64,000 nt of DNA, taken from positions 1-64,000 of the forward strand of contig CAKQRE010000019.1 of NCBI GenBank assembly GCA_934271265.1, in the 5' to 3' direction. The notes beneath the pieces are model-generated. The model was not told the DNA's origin and searched no databases. It worked only from the letters and a program-made list of their open reading frames with translations. This DNA comes from an uncultured Clostridia bacterium. Its GTDB lineage: Bacteria > Bacillota > Clostridia > Christensenellales > Borkfalkiaceae. Position 1 is the stretch's first letter. Each line of letters starts with the position of its first letter. Shown here in pieces: positions 24,026-31,806 of the stretch. Made by a program: the position numbers and the translations under genes.

Positions 24026-24087
24026 GAAGACGAAGGCGGCGTATCTTCGCCGATTAACCTTTGCAATATTTTTACGGAGGATAAAGC

Positions 24088-24396
24088 ATGAAAATGATCA
24101 CCGCGATCGTGAATCGCAAAGACTCTGATTCCGTATGCGACGCCTTGACGAAAGGCGGCTTTATATTTACCAAAATCGCCACTTCGGGCGGCTTTTTAAA
24201 AAAAGGTAACGTGACCCTGCTGATCGGCACGGACATCGACAGGGTAAACGATGCCGTCGATATCATCCGCGATAATTCCGCCAGACGAACGGAGAACGCC
24301 CCCTCTTTCCTTCGCATGAATGCGGAACAGAACAAAGTTCTCGTGGGCGGCGCGACGATCTTCGTGACCGACGTAGAGTATTTCGAAAAGATGTAG
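24088..24396 (+). CDS. darA: DarA/PstA-type cyclic-di-AMP receptor
   Basis: A 102-residue PII-like signal protein of the DarA/PstA (YaaQ, DUF970) family, cytoplasmic trimers that bind c-di-AMP. The signature is present: KMITAIVNRKDSDSV, FIFTKIATSGGFLKKGNVTLLIGTD (written in two parts: FIFTKIATSGGFL and KKGNVTLLIGTD), and VGGATIFVTDVEYFEKM. It is a little shorter than the usual 109 residues. In Bacillus it sits in a tmk-holB cluster; here the first chromate transporter gene starts 1 bp after its stop, so the pair is co-transcribed and may be functionally linked. Confidence 0.9.
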   Translation: MKMITAIVNRKDSDSVCDALTKGGFIFTKIATSGGFLKKGNVTLLIGTDIDRVNDAVDIIRDNSARRTENAPSFLRMNAEQNKVLVGGATIFVTDVEYFEKM

Positions 24397-24397
24397 T

Positions 24398-25006
24398 ATG
24401 CAAACGCTGAAAAAATATCTCTCCCTGTTCGCGGTAATGCTGAAAATCGGGCTGTTTGCCTTCGGCGGAGGATATGCCGTGATCGCCCTGATCGAAGGCG
24501 AACTCGTAGAAAAAAAGAAGTGGCTCGGCAAAGAGGAATTTCTCGATATGGTTGCGATCGCCGAATCTACGCCCGGTCCCGTTGCCGTAAACGCGGCGAC
24601 CTACGTCGGTTATAGGCAGGGGAAATTCCCCGGAAGTCTGCTCGCAACGATCGCGGTTTGTCTTCCCTCTTTTTTCATCATTTACGCGATCGCTCTCTTT
24701 TTCGAATCTTTCCTCTCCGTTCAATTGGTAAACTATGCTTTTCGCGGGATCCGCGTCGGCGTGGTCGTGATCCTGATCACCGCGGGGATCAGAATGCTGG
24801 CGGGACAGGAAAAAACTTTTTTTTCTTACTTTATTTTCCTTGCCGTCACGGCGAGCATGATCGTTTTATCTCTGTTTTCCCGTACTTTTTCTTCGATATG
24901 GTATATTCCCGCAACGGGTGCGCTCGGCGTGATCGTTTATGCCGTAAACGCCTTGAAAACCCGTAAAAAACGGGAAAAGGAGGAAAAAGAAGATGATACT
25001 CCTTGA
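24398..25006 (+). CDS. chrA: Chromate transporter, N-half-type subunit
   Basis: A 202-residue half-size CHR family protein. The signature is FGGGYAVIALIEGELVEKKKWL with the following MVAIAESTPGPVAVNAATYVG. About five to six hydrophobic spans are visible. Half-size CHR proteins usually work as pairs of antiparallel subunits. The name reflects the family; in organisms not exposed to chromate the natural substrate (sulfate or another anion) is unclear. The 3' end overlaps the next CHR gene by 14 bp. Confidence 0.88.
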   Translation: MQTLKKYLSLFAVMLKIGLFAFGGGYAVIALIEGELVEKKKWLGKEEFLDMVAIAESTPGPVAVNAATYVGYRQGKFPGSLLATIAVCLPSFFIIYAIALFFESFLSVQLVNYAFRGIRVGVVVILITAGIRMLAGQEKTFFSYFIFLAVTASMIVLSLFSRTFSSIWYIPATGALGVIVYAVNALKTRKKREKEEKEDDTP

Positions 25007-25568
25007 TCTTTTTCTCTCTTTCCTGGAAGTCGGCGCGTTTTCCTTCGGCGGGGGATACGGAATGGTCTCGCTGATCCGCGATCTCGTAACGGAGCGCGGC
25101 TGGCTTACGGCAAACGAATTTCTCGATTTCGTCGCGGTCGCCGAATCTACGCCGGGTCCGCTTGCCGTGAACATGGCAACGTTTGTCGGAGCGTCGCAGG
25201 CCGGTTTTTCGGGCGCGCTCGTCGCGACGATCGGCGTCGTACTGCCCTCGTTTCTCATTATTCTTCTGATCTCGGCACTGCTGAACAATCTGCTGAAATT
25301 CGCAGGAGTGCAGGCTTTTCTCCGCGGGGTTCGTCCCGCCGTAACGGGGCTGATCTGCGCGACTGCCGTCACCATGCTCCTCGAAGTGGTGTTCGGCGTG
25401 CAGGCGATCGGTAAACTCGCCCCGCAGGACGTTCGTCCGATCGCAATTTTCGCTCTGCTATCCTTGTTCGCTTTTGTATTCTTTTTATGGAAGAAGAAAA
25501 CCCCTTCGCCGATCGCTATTATTCTTATTTCCGCCGCGCTCGGCATTGCCGTCTATTCCTTGACCTAA
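24993..25568 (+). CDS. chrA: Chromate transporter, second half-type subunit
   Basis: A 191-residue CHR half protein with the same signature order as its neighbour (FGGGYGMVSLIRDLVTERGWL, FVAVAESTPGPLAVNMATFVG). It probably pairs with the upstream CHR protein, with which it overlaps. A strong terminator closes the operon at 25604-25629. Confidence 0.88.
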   Translation: MILLDLFLSFLEVGAFSFGGGYGMVSLIRDLVTERGWLTANEFLDFVAVAESTPGPLAVNMATFVGASQAGFSGALVATIGVVLPSFLIILLISALLNNLLKFAGVQAFLRGVRPAVTGLICATAVTMLLEVVFGVQAIGKLAPQDVRPIAIFALLSLFAFVFFLWKKKTPSPIAIILISAALGIAVYSLT

Positions 25569-25603
25569 AGCAAATATCCGTCAATAACTCGTTTAACCGA
25601 CAA

Positions 25604-25629
25604 AAAACCACCCCTTCAGGGGTGGTTTT
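25604..25629. terminator. Bidirectional intrinsic terminator between chrA and nupQ
   Basis: AAAACCACCCC / GGGGTGGTTTT with a short loop, A-tract on one side and T-tract on the other. It serves the convergent operons on both strands. Confidence 0.88.
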
Positions 25630-25658
25630 CGTTATTTTTGTTCAGGCTAAGCCTATCG

Positions 25659-26627
25659 TTATCTTTCCTCGCGGAAATAGTTCAACCCGAGCGATGCGGG
25701 CGGCTGGGCGTTCTTGCTGTCGAACACGCTCGTGATGATCAGAACGATCACCGTTACGAGATAAGGCAGCATGGTAACAAACTGTGCCTGCACGGTCGAA
25801 AGACCGGGGAAAAGATTGACGGCAACGGTAAGTCCGCCGAAAAGAATGGATCCTATCACGCCGAAACCGGGGCGCCACAGGCAGAACACGACGAGAGCGA
25901 TGGCAAGCCACCCGTAACTTTCGATGGTGGCGGTATTTACGAAACTTCCCTGCGTAACGTAGGTCATCAGGTAATAAAACCCGCCGAGCCCGGCGATGAT
26001 ACATCCGATCAGAATCGAGCCGTACTTATAAGCGGTCACGTTGATCCCTGCGGCGTCTGCCGTAGCGGGACTTTCGCCGACCGCGCGCACGTTCAGCCCG
26101 AGCCTCGTTCTCTTCAGAACGTATCCGAACACGAAAGCGATCGCAATGCCGAGATACACCAGGATCCCGTGAGACAGGAAAATCGAACCGAACCAGCCCG
26201 TTTTATCCGCTGCGGGAATGTATTTTGAAATAAGATCGTAAATCACGGCTTTATTTTCGGTGTTAACTTTGTTGGAAATAAAAAAGTCCGCAAATCCCGC
26301 GCCGAGCGTCGTGAGGGCAAGCCCCGTGATATTTTGATTACAGCGAAGGGTCACGGTAAAAAAGGCGTAGATCAGTCCTCCGAGCGCGGAAAACAGCGAC
26401 GAACCGAGAATGGCAAGCAATACGACGATAACGTATTTCGCCTCCGCCGGAACGGCAAGGGAATTGACGTAAAGCGTAGTCGCCCAATATCCGCCCGCCA
26501 TGCCGAGGCTCATGATACCGGGAATGCCGAGATTCAGATGCCCTGCTTTTTCCATTAAGATCTCGCCGAGACAACCGTAAAGAATGATCACGCCGAAGAT
26601 GATCGCGTTTGTAAGCACCAACGTCAT
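25659..26627 (-). CDS. nupQ: Nucleoside ABC transporter permease (NupQ-like)
   Basis: A 322-residue BPD_transp_2 family permease with about nine hydrophobic spans. The segment LNLGIPGIMSLGMAGGYWAT and the cytoplasmic loop motif VRAVGESPATADAAGINVTAYK are typical of the second permease in BMP-type nucleoside importers. It overlaps nupP by 4 bp (ATGA). It is the last gene of the riboswitch-controlled xpt-nup operon. Confidence 0.9.
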   Translation of the reverse strand: MTLVLTNAIIFGVIILYGCLGEILMEKAGHLNLGIPGIMSLGMAGGYWATTLYVNSLAVPAEAKYVIVVLLAILGSSLFSALGGLIYAFFTVTLRCNQNITGLALTTLGAGFADFFISNKVNTENKAVIYDLISKYIPAADKTGWFGSIFLSHGILVYLGIAIAFVFGYVLKRTRLGLNVRAVGESPATADAAGINVTAYKYGSILIGCIIAGLGGFYYLMTYVTQGSFVNTATIESYGWLAIALVVFCLWRPGFGVIGSILFGGLTVAVNLFPGLSTVQAQFVTMLPYLVTVIVLIITSVFDSKNAQPPASLGLNYFREER

Positions 26628-27739
26628 ATCTGCCGATCCTCCTTGTGTTTTTTGTTTTTCACGATCACATACTGTGTGAAGAAAGTACAGGAGATCACGA
26701 TGAGATACGTGATACCGAGCACGACGTTTGCAATCGCGTTGTTCGTAAACCCGTATTGCGTTTTTACGCCGAACTTCACGCCGAGAGAGGTGAAAGAAAC
26801 AAGGAAACAGCTTAAAGCCATGAATAAGGGGTTAAAGTTGCCGAGCCACGTCGTCATGATCGCCGTAAAGCCCATATTTTTCGCCGCGTCCGTTCCGAAG
26901 GTGGAATTGGCAAGGAGCATTCCTACAAGCCCGCAGATCGCACCCGAGAAAACAAGAGTACGGACGGTTACTTTTTTCACGTTGATCCCGATATATTTCG
27001 CCGTGTTTCTGCTCTCGCCCACAACGGAGATCTCGTAGCCGTGTTTGCTGAACCTTAAGTATACCGTTACGATCGCGGTAAGAATGACGGCAACGATCAG
27101 CGGAATATACGGTTTATCGAGAAAACCGGCAAGTTTGCTGTAATTCGAAGGATCGAACGAAGTGCTCTGTTTGTTCCACATCGCGATAAATGCCAGAACG
27201 AGACTGTTTGCGATGTAATTCATCATCAACGTGAAAAGGGACTCGTTCGTATTGAACATCGCCTTGAAGATCGCGGGGATCACCGCCCAGACGATCCCTG
27301 CCAGAATGCTTGCCGCCATGGCGATGAAAAACAAACCGATAACCGGCAGAGAGTTGCGGAGATAATACATGCAGGCGTTCGCCGCAAGACAACCGATCAG
27401 AACCTGACCGTTTCCGCCGAGATTCCAGAATTTCATTTTGAAAGGCAACACGATCGCAAGCGATACCGCCAGCAATAAAGACGTTTCCTTGATTAAAGAC
27501 CACACCTTGCGGGACGAACCGACAGCCCCGCGGAAAAGCGCGGGAAGAAAGGAGAACACGGAAGCCCGGCTGCTCTTGCTCGTGACCGTGCAGATGATCG
27601 CGCTGACGATATACGCAACGGCGATCGCCGCCGCATAGATCAGTACGATCTGCCATTTTTTCATAGAGTTTCTCTTCGCAATGTGAAAGAGGGGTTCGCG
27701 CACGGAATTGCTCTCCCGCGTAACCGTTTGCTTAGCCAT
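26624..27739 (-). CDS. nupP: Nucleoside ABC transporter permease (NupP-like)
   Basis: A 371-residue BPD_transp_2 permease. It has the family EAA-like loop YEISVVGESRNTAKYIGINVKK and the segment PFKMKFWNLGGNGQVLIGCLA. The N-terminal about 40 residues are polar and charged, an extension seen in NupP/YufP. It pairs with NupQ to form the membrane channel, and overlaps nupO by 8 bp. Confidence 0.9.
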   Translation of the reverse strand: MAKQTVTRESNSVREPLFHIAKRNSMKKWQIVLIYAAAIAVAYIVSAIICTVTSKSSRASVFSFLPALFRGAVGSSRKVWSLIKETSLLLAVSLAIVLPFKMKFWNLGGNGQVLIGCLAANACMYYLRNSLPVIGLFFIAMAASILAGIVWAVIPAIFKAMFNTNESLFTLMMNYIANSLVLAFIAMWNKQSTSFDPSNYSKLAGFLDKPYIPLIVAVILTAIVTVYLRFSKHGYEISVVGESRNTAKYIGINVKKVTVRTLVFSGAICGLVGMLLANSTFGTDAAKNMGFTAIMTTWLGNFNPLFMALSCFLVSFTSLGVKFGVKTQYGFTNNAIANVVLGITYLIVISCTFFTQYVIVKNKKHKEDRQI

Positions 27740-29285
27740 TCGTTACCTCCTCTTTTTCGCTTTCTTTTTTCTTGTTTGCCGTCATCAGCTTTCCGATCTC
27801 CCGTTTTTCGGCGGTTCTGCCGTTCACGATACCGGAAACGCGCCCGCCGCACATCACGAGGATGCGGTCGCACAGGTCGATCAGTACGTCGAGATCTTCT
27901 CCGACGAAAATCACGGCAACGCCGTTTTCTTTCTGTTTGTTCAGAAGGTTATAGATCGTGTAGGAAGAATTGATATCGAGCCCTCTGACGGGATAAGCCG
28001 CCATCAGTACCTTCGGCGCGGCGGCGATCTCTCTGCCGACAAGCACTTTCTGCACGTTTCCGCCCGAAAGTTTACGCACCGCCGTGTGAGAAGAAGGCGT
28101 TACGACTTCCAGATCCTTGATGATCTCGTCCGCTAAGTTTTCCGGGCTTTTACGGTCGAGAAACGCCGTTTTTCCCTTCAGATAGCTCCTGAGCATCATG
28201 TTGTCCACGATATCCATATTGCCGACAAGCCCCATGCCGAGCCTGTCTTCGGGAACGAAGGAAAGGCGGACGCCGAGCTCCCGGATCTGCATGGGCGTTT
28301 TATCGCGAAGATTCACAGTCTCTCCGCTTGCCGGATCGATATACGAAACGTCTCCGCTCTCGATCCTCTGAAGCCCCGCAACGGCTTCGAGCAACTCTTT
28401 CTGACCGCTTCCGGCGATCCCCGCAATACCGAGGATCTCTCCCGAACGCGCCTCGAAAGAAACATCGTCCAGAACTTTTACCCCGTCGACCGATCCGACG
28501 GTGAGATTTTTAACGACCAGTCTGTCCGTCGGATCGACGGGTTCGCTGCGTTCGATGTTGAGCTCTACTTTTTTTCCGACCATCATCTCGGTAAGCTCGT
28601 CTTCCGTCGTTTCCGCCGTATTCACCGTAGCGATGTGTTCCCCTTTGCGAAGGATCGCCACGCGGTCGGAGATCGCCATCACCTCGTTCAGCTTATGCGT
28701 GATGATAAGTATGGATTTCCCGCCTTCTTTCATCACTTTCAGAACGCTGAAAAGACGCTCGATCTCCTGCGGAGTAAGAACGGCGGTCGGCTCGTCGAGG
28801 ATCAGAATATCCGCGCCGCGGTAAAGCACCTTGATGATCTCGACCGTCTGTTTTTCGGAAACGGACATATCGTAGATCTTCTTGTCCGGATCGATCGTAA
28901 ACCCGTACTGATAGGCGATCTCGAGAACGCGCTTGCTGATATTTCTGATGCTGTATTTTTCGCTGTTGTTGCCGAGCACGACGTTCTGCGCGGCGGAAAA
29001 CACGTCCACGAGTTTGAAATGCTGATGGATCATTCCGATTTTATAACGAAAAGCGTCTTTCGGGGAACGGATCGAAACTTCTTCTCCGTTCACGAAGATC
29101 TGCCCTTCGTCCGGATAATAGATCCCGGCGATCATATTCATGAGCGTTGTTTTGCCGCTTCCGTTTTCTCCGAGAACGGCAAGGATCTCGCCCTTTTTCA
29201 CGTCGAGATTCACGTTGTTGTTCGCAACCACGCTTCCGAATTTTTTCGTTATGTTTTTCAGTTCGATTGCAAAATTGGATTCCAA
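27732..29285 (-). CDS. nupO: Nucleoside ABC transporter ATPase, tandem domain (NupO-like)
   Basis: A tandem ABC ATPase with two nucleotide-binding domains. The first has Walker A GENGSGKTTL, signature SVSEKQTVEI and Walker B ILILDEPTAVL. The second has the degenerate Walker A GIAGSGQKEL and signature LSGGNVQKV, the pattern usual for sugar and nucleoside importers. In the second Walker B region the line reads KVLMAAYPVRGLD, where the expected Asp-Glu is replaced. I place the start at TTG 29285 (MESNFAIELKN) because AAAAGGAG lies 7 nt upstream; the longer ATG reading (29318) has none. 517 residues. Confidence 0.9.
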   Translation of the reverse strand: MESNFAIELKNITKKFGSVVANNNVNLDVKKGEILAVLGENGSGKTTLMNMIAGIYYPDEGQIFVNGEEVSIRSPKDAFRYKIGMIHQHFKLVDVFSAAQNVVLGNNSEKYSIRNISKRVLEIAYQYGFTIDPDKKIYDMSVSEKQTVEIIKVLYRGADILILDEPTAVLTPQEIERLFSVLKVMKEGGKSILIITHKLNEVMAISDRVAILRKGEHIATVNTAETTEDELTEMMVGKKVELNIERSEPVDPTDRLVVKNLTVGSVDGVKVLDDVSFEARSGEILGIAGIAGSGQKELLEAVAGLQRIESGDVSYIDPASGETVNLRDKTPMQIRELGVRLSFVPEDRLGMGLVGNMDIVDNMMLRSYLKGKTAFLDRKSPENLADEIIKDLEVVTPSSHTAVRKLSGGNVQKVLVGREIAAAPKVLMAAYPVRGLDINSSYTIYNLLNKQKENGVAVIFVGEDLDVLIDLCDRILVMCGGRVSGIVNGRTAEKREIGKLMTANKKKESEKEEVTNG

Positions 29286-29416
29286 ACGACTTACTCCTTT
29301 TCTTCTGTTGTCGGGCAACTGCTATCAAACGTTAGCCGGGCGATTGTATCTGAACTCGCCTGTGGCTAAGCGGAAAAAAGCGAAAGAGACGATCTTTCGC
29401 TATGAAAAAGCACAAA

Positions 29417-29439
29417 GGCGGAGTCTTAAGGACTCCGCC
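29417..29439 (-). terminator. Hairpin between nupN and nupO
   Basis: Perfect 9-bp stem GGCGGAGTC / GACTCCGCC, then TTTGTGCTTTTT on the minus strand. It lies about 20 nt past the nupN stop and may act as a partial terminator that raises binding-protein dosage over the ATPase. Confidence 0.7.
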
Positions 29440-29458
29440 CCGAAATGCTTTATGAAAC

Positions 29459-30673
29459 TTACAGAACGGTGATACCGTCGATGATCGCGTCGAAAGCGGG
29501 AGCCGAACGCTTGCTGCTTTCGTTCACATAGTAGTAATCGTTACCTTCCGCATCTTTCGCCTTAGCGATGATCTCGGTTTCGTGCGAATACGTACCGTCG
29601 TCGTCGATATCCGCCATGAAGGAAGTAAGGCTCGCGCCCTTCACCGTGAACTTTCTGCAGTCGAACACTTTCAGAGATCCGTCGGCAAGTTTGGCGGCAA
29701 CTTCGTCGAGTTTCGCCTGCGTGCCTGCCGCAGCGGCTTTGCCGACCGCGCTGAGTTCCACGGAACCGGTTTCGATCGTACCCGTCCAGTCGGCGGGAAG
29801 AGCTGCGCCGCCCGTCACGCTGTCGATCATGAGTTCGAAATAAGGCTGCCAGTTGATTCTGGAAGAGATAACGAAAGTGCTGAGTTCGTTTCCGCCGTTA
29901 TAGGAAACGTTGGGAACGCCCGCTTTGTCGCAGGCATTGGGAGCGCCCATGGAGTCTGCGTGCTGAGAGATCAGCTTGCAACCCGCGTTGATAAGAGCGG
30001 TAGCGACCGTTCCTTCTTTCGCTTCGTCGTACCAGCTGCTGGTGTACGAAACCTTCATCGTAGCGTTGGGAACGACCGATCTTACGCCGAGGAACCAGGA
30101 AGTATAACCGGAGATAACTTCGGCATACGGCCAGGCGGCAACATATCCGACAACAGCGTTTTCGTTGGCAACTTCGCCGTTTTCGCCGCCGTAAAGTTCA
30201 ACGAGTTTGAGACCCGCGGCAACGCCGGCAAGATATCTGCCTTCGTAAATGGAAGCGAAAGCGTTATGATAGTTGGAAAGTTTTTCGGTATGAGCTTTCG
30301 TGCCGGTAGCGTGACCGAACTGAACGTTCGGATTCGCTTTAGCGGCTTTGATCATGTTTGCTTCGTGACCGAAAGAATCCGCAAATACGGCTTTGAATCC
30401 TTCTTCCACAAAACCGACGGCTGCTTCGTAGCACTCTTCGCCTTCTTCGGGAACGTTGGACTGGATCTTGTACTGACCTTCTTTCAGTCCTTTCGCTTTG
30501 CAGGCGGCTTTGAACGCGTCGATAAAGTTTTTGTCATACGTGGAAGATTCACCGTGAAGGGTGATCAACGCGATGACGGGATCCGACGACGTTGCGTTAT
30601 TACAGGAAGGAAGTACGGCAAGCGTACCGCAGGCAAGAACGAACGAAATGAAAAGAGTTAAGATTTTTTTCAT
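29459..30673 (-). CDS. nupN: BMP family nucleoside-binding lipoprotein (NupN-like)
   Basis: A 404-residue basic membrane protein (BMP/Med) family solute-binding lipoprotein. Signal peptide with lipobox LPSC, lipidated Cys at 24. The family fold markers are present: ALITLHGESSTYDKNFIDAF, VFADSFGHEANMIKAA, YEGRYLAGVAAGL. It is the extracellular receptor of the NupOPQ importer. Placement behind a guanine riboswitch and xpt suggests guanosine or another purine nucleoside as ligand. Confidence 0.92.
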   Translation of the reverse strand: MKKILTLFISFVLACGTLAVLPSCNNATSSDPVIALITLHGESSTYDKNFIDAFKAACKAKGLKEGQYKIQSNVPEEGEECYEAAVGFVEEGFKAVFADSFGHEANMIKAAKANPNVQFGHATGTKAHTEKLSNYHNAFASIYEGRYLAGVAAGLKLVELYGGENGEVANENAVVGYVAAWPYAEVISGYTSWFLGVRSVVPNATMKVSYTSSWYDEAKEGTVATALINAGCKLISQHADSMGAPNACDKAGVPNVSYNGGNELSTFVISSRINWQPYFELMIDSVTGGAALPADWTGTIETGSVELSAVGKAAAAGTQAKLDEVAAKLADGSLKVFDCRKFTVKGASLTSFMADIDDDGTYSHETEIIAKAKDAEGNDYYYVNESSKRSAPAFDAIIDGITVL

Positions 30674-30792
30674 TTACTTTCTCCTTTTTCGCTTTCGCGA
30701 TTTTTTATTATATGTAAAAAACTTTACATCCGTAATGAAAAACGATTTTACGCGGCGACTCCGCGACCTTTCGTTTTAATTTTCGTCTCCGC

Positions 30793-31374
30793 TTAATTTT
30801 TGTCTCCGCGGAACGTGACGGAAGAATCCGTCATCTCGTCGATGATCGCAAGCGATTCCACGCGGACGCCTTTCGCGCGCAGTCTGTCTCCCGCGCCCTG
30901 AAAGCCCTTTTCGATGGCGATCGCGCAACCGATCACTTCGCCGCCGGCTTGTCCCACGATATCGATAAGCCCCTCCAGCGCCTTGCCGTTCGCAAGGAAA
31001 TCGTCCACGATCAGAACTTTATCTTCTTTTCCGAGGAAATCTTTGCTCACCGTAACGTTATACGTTCTGTGGTGGGTAAAACTTTCGATCGGCGTCTGAT
31101 ACAATTCGCTTTGCAGATTGGAGCTTTCTCCTTTTTTCGCGAACAGAACGGGAACTTTCATCTGCTGTCCCGCAAAAACGGCGATCGCGATACCGGAAGA
31201 TTCCACCGTAAGGATCTTATTGACGCCGCTGCCCTCATAAAGCCGGGCGATCTCTTTGCCCATTTCTTCGAGAAGGGGAATATCGAGCATGTGATTCAAA
31301 AAACCGCTCACTTTCACGATATTGCCGGGGAAAATTTTGCCTTCTTTTCTGATCTTGTCTTCCAGTAATTTCAT
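30793..31374 (-). CDS. xpt: Xanthine phosphoribosyltransferase
   Basis: A 193-residue type I phosphoribosyltransferase that converts xanthine (or guanine) and PRPP to the nucleotide. The PRPP-binding loop is VLIVDDFLANGKA (about 127-139), and MKLLEDKIRKEGKIFPGNIV is the usual Xpt start. Length matches B. subtilis Xpt (194). It is the first gene after the guanine riboswitch. nupN follows after 119 bp. Confidence 0.95.
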   Translation of the reverse strand: MKLLEDKIRKEGKIFPGNIVKVSGFLNHMLDIPLLEEMGKEIARLYEGSGVNKILTVESSGIAIAVFAGQQMKVPVLFAKKGESSNLQSELYQTPIESFTHHRTYNVTVSKDFLGKEDKVLIVDDFLANGKALEGLIDIVGQAGGEVIGCAIAIEKGFQGAGDRLRAKGVRVESLAIIDEMTDSSVTFRGDKN

Positions 31375-31458
31375 GCGTCCTCTCCCGCGCCGGCGAAAAA
31401 TACTTCCTTTCCGCCTGTCGGAATCCTTTTTCCGACAAAATCCGCGCTCTTTTGAAAA

Positions 31459-31487
31459 TGAAAAAAACAGGCGCTATATACCTGTTT
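31459..31487 (-). terminator. Leader terminator of the xpt riboswitch
   Basis: Stem AAACAGG / CCTGTTT with a 9-nt loop followed by TTTT on the minus strand, about 70 nt beyond the aptamer and about 85 nt before xpt. Position fits ligand-induced termination, although I could not prove the competing antiterminator pairing. Confidence 0.75.
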
Positions 31488-31555
31488 GCCAATAAAGACG
31501 TTCTTCGCGGCGGAACGAAAAAATATCCCGCAAGCGAAATCATCTTATCTTACTT

Positions 31556-31621
31556 CCAATAGTCGCAACTTTTTCGGCGTGCGGTAGAAACATTTGAGCC
31601 ACATGTTCAAATCTATATCGG
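31556..31621 (-). ncRNA. Guanine riboswitch (purine aptamer)
   Basis: Minus strand: P1 CCGATA pairs with TATTGG. P2 is TTTGA / TCAAA with loop ACATGTGGC. The core is GTTTCTACC, and P3 has loop GCCGAAAAA and the closing GTTGC. The specificity position in GACTAT is C, the guanine-type base (adenine types have U). It lies between promoter and terminator upstream of xpt, exactly as in B. subtilis. Confidence 0.92.
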
Positions 31622-31649
31622 CAAAGAGTTCTGATTCAATTGTGATTCA

Positions 31650-31678
31650 AGTATAACTTCTTCACACTTTTTTGTCAA
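31650..31678 (-). promoter_or_regulatory. Promoter of the xpt-nup operon
   Basis: Minus strand -35 TTGACA (31673-31678), 17 bp spacer, -10 TATACT (31650-31655), placing the start of transcription about 20 nt before the aptamer. Confidence 0.8.
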
Positions 31679-31806
31679 ACGTTTTTCATTCGTTTCGGAA
31701 AGTTTTTATTTTTTCACGTTCGCCGTCCGTTTCCTCTCGGGGAAAAGTTGACTTTCCCGCCGCTTTCTGCTACAATAATGCGGAATCGGATCATGCGGGA
31801 GGGATT

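Larger units (their letters stand above)
23761..24087. other. Divergent intergenic region with two promoters and a leader hairpin
   Basis: No gene seen. It holds the minus-strand promoter and structured leader of the InlB-repeat gene and the plus-strand promoter of darA. Confidence 0.6.
31375..31806. promoter_or_regulatory. Divergent xpt/topB region
   Basis: No gene. It holds the xpt promoter, guanine riboswitch and leader terminator on the minus strand, plus a hairpin TGTCGGAA / TTCCGACA (about 31416-31437) close to the xpt RBS. The plus strand carries the short upstream region of topB with GGGAGG before ATG 31807. Confidence 0.7.
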
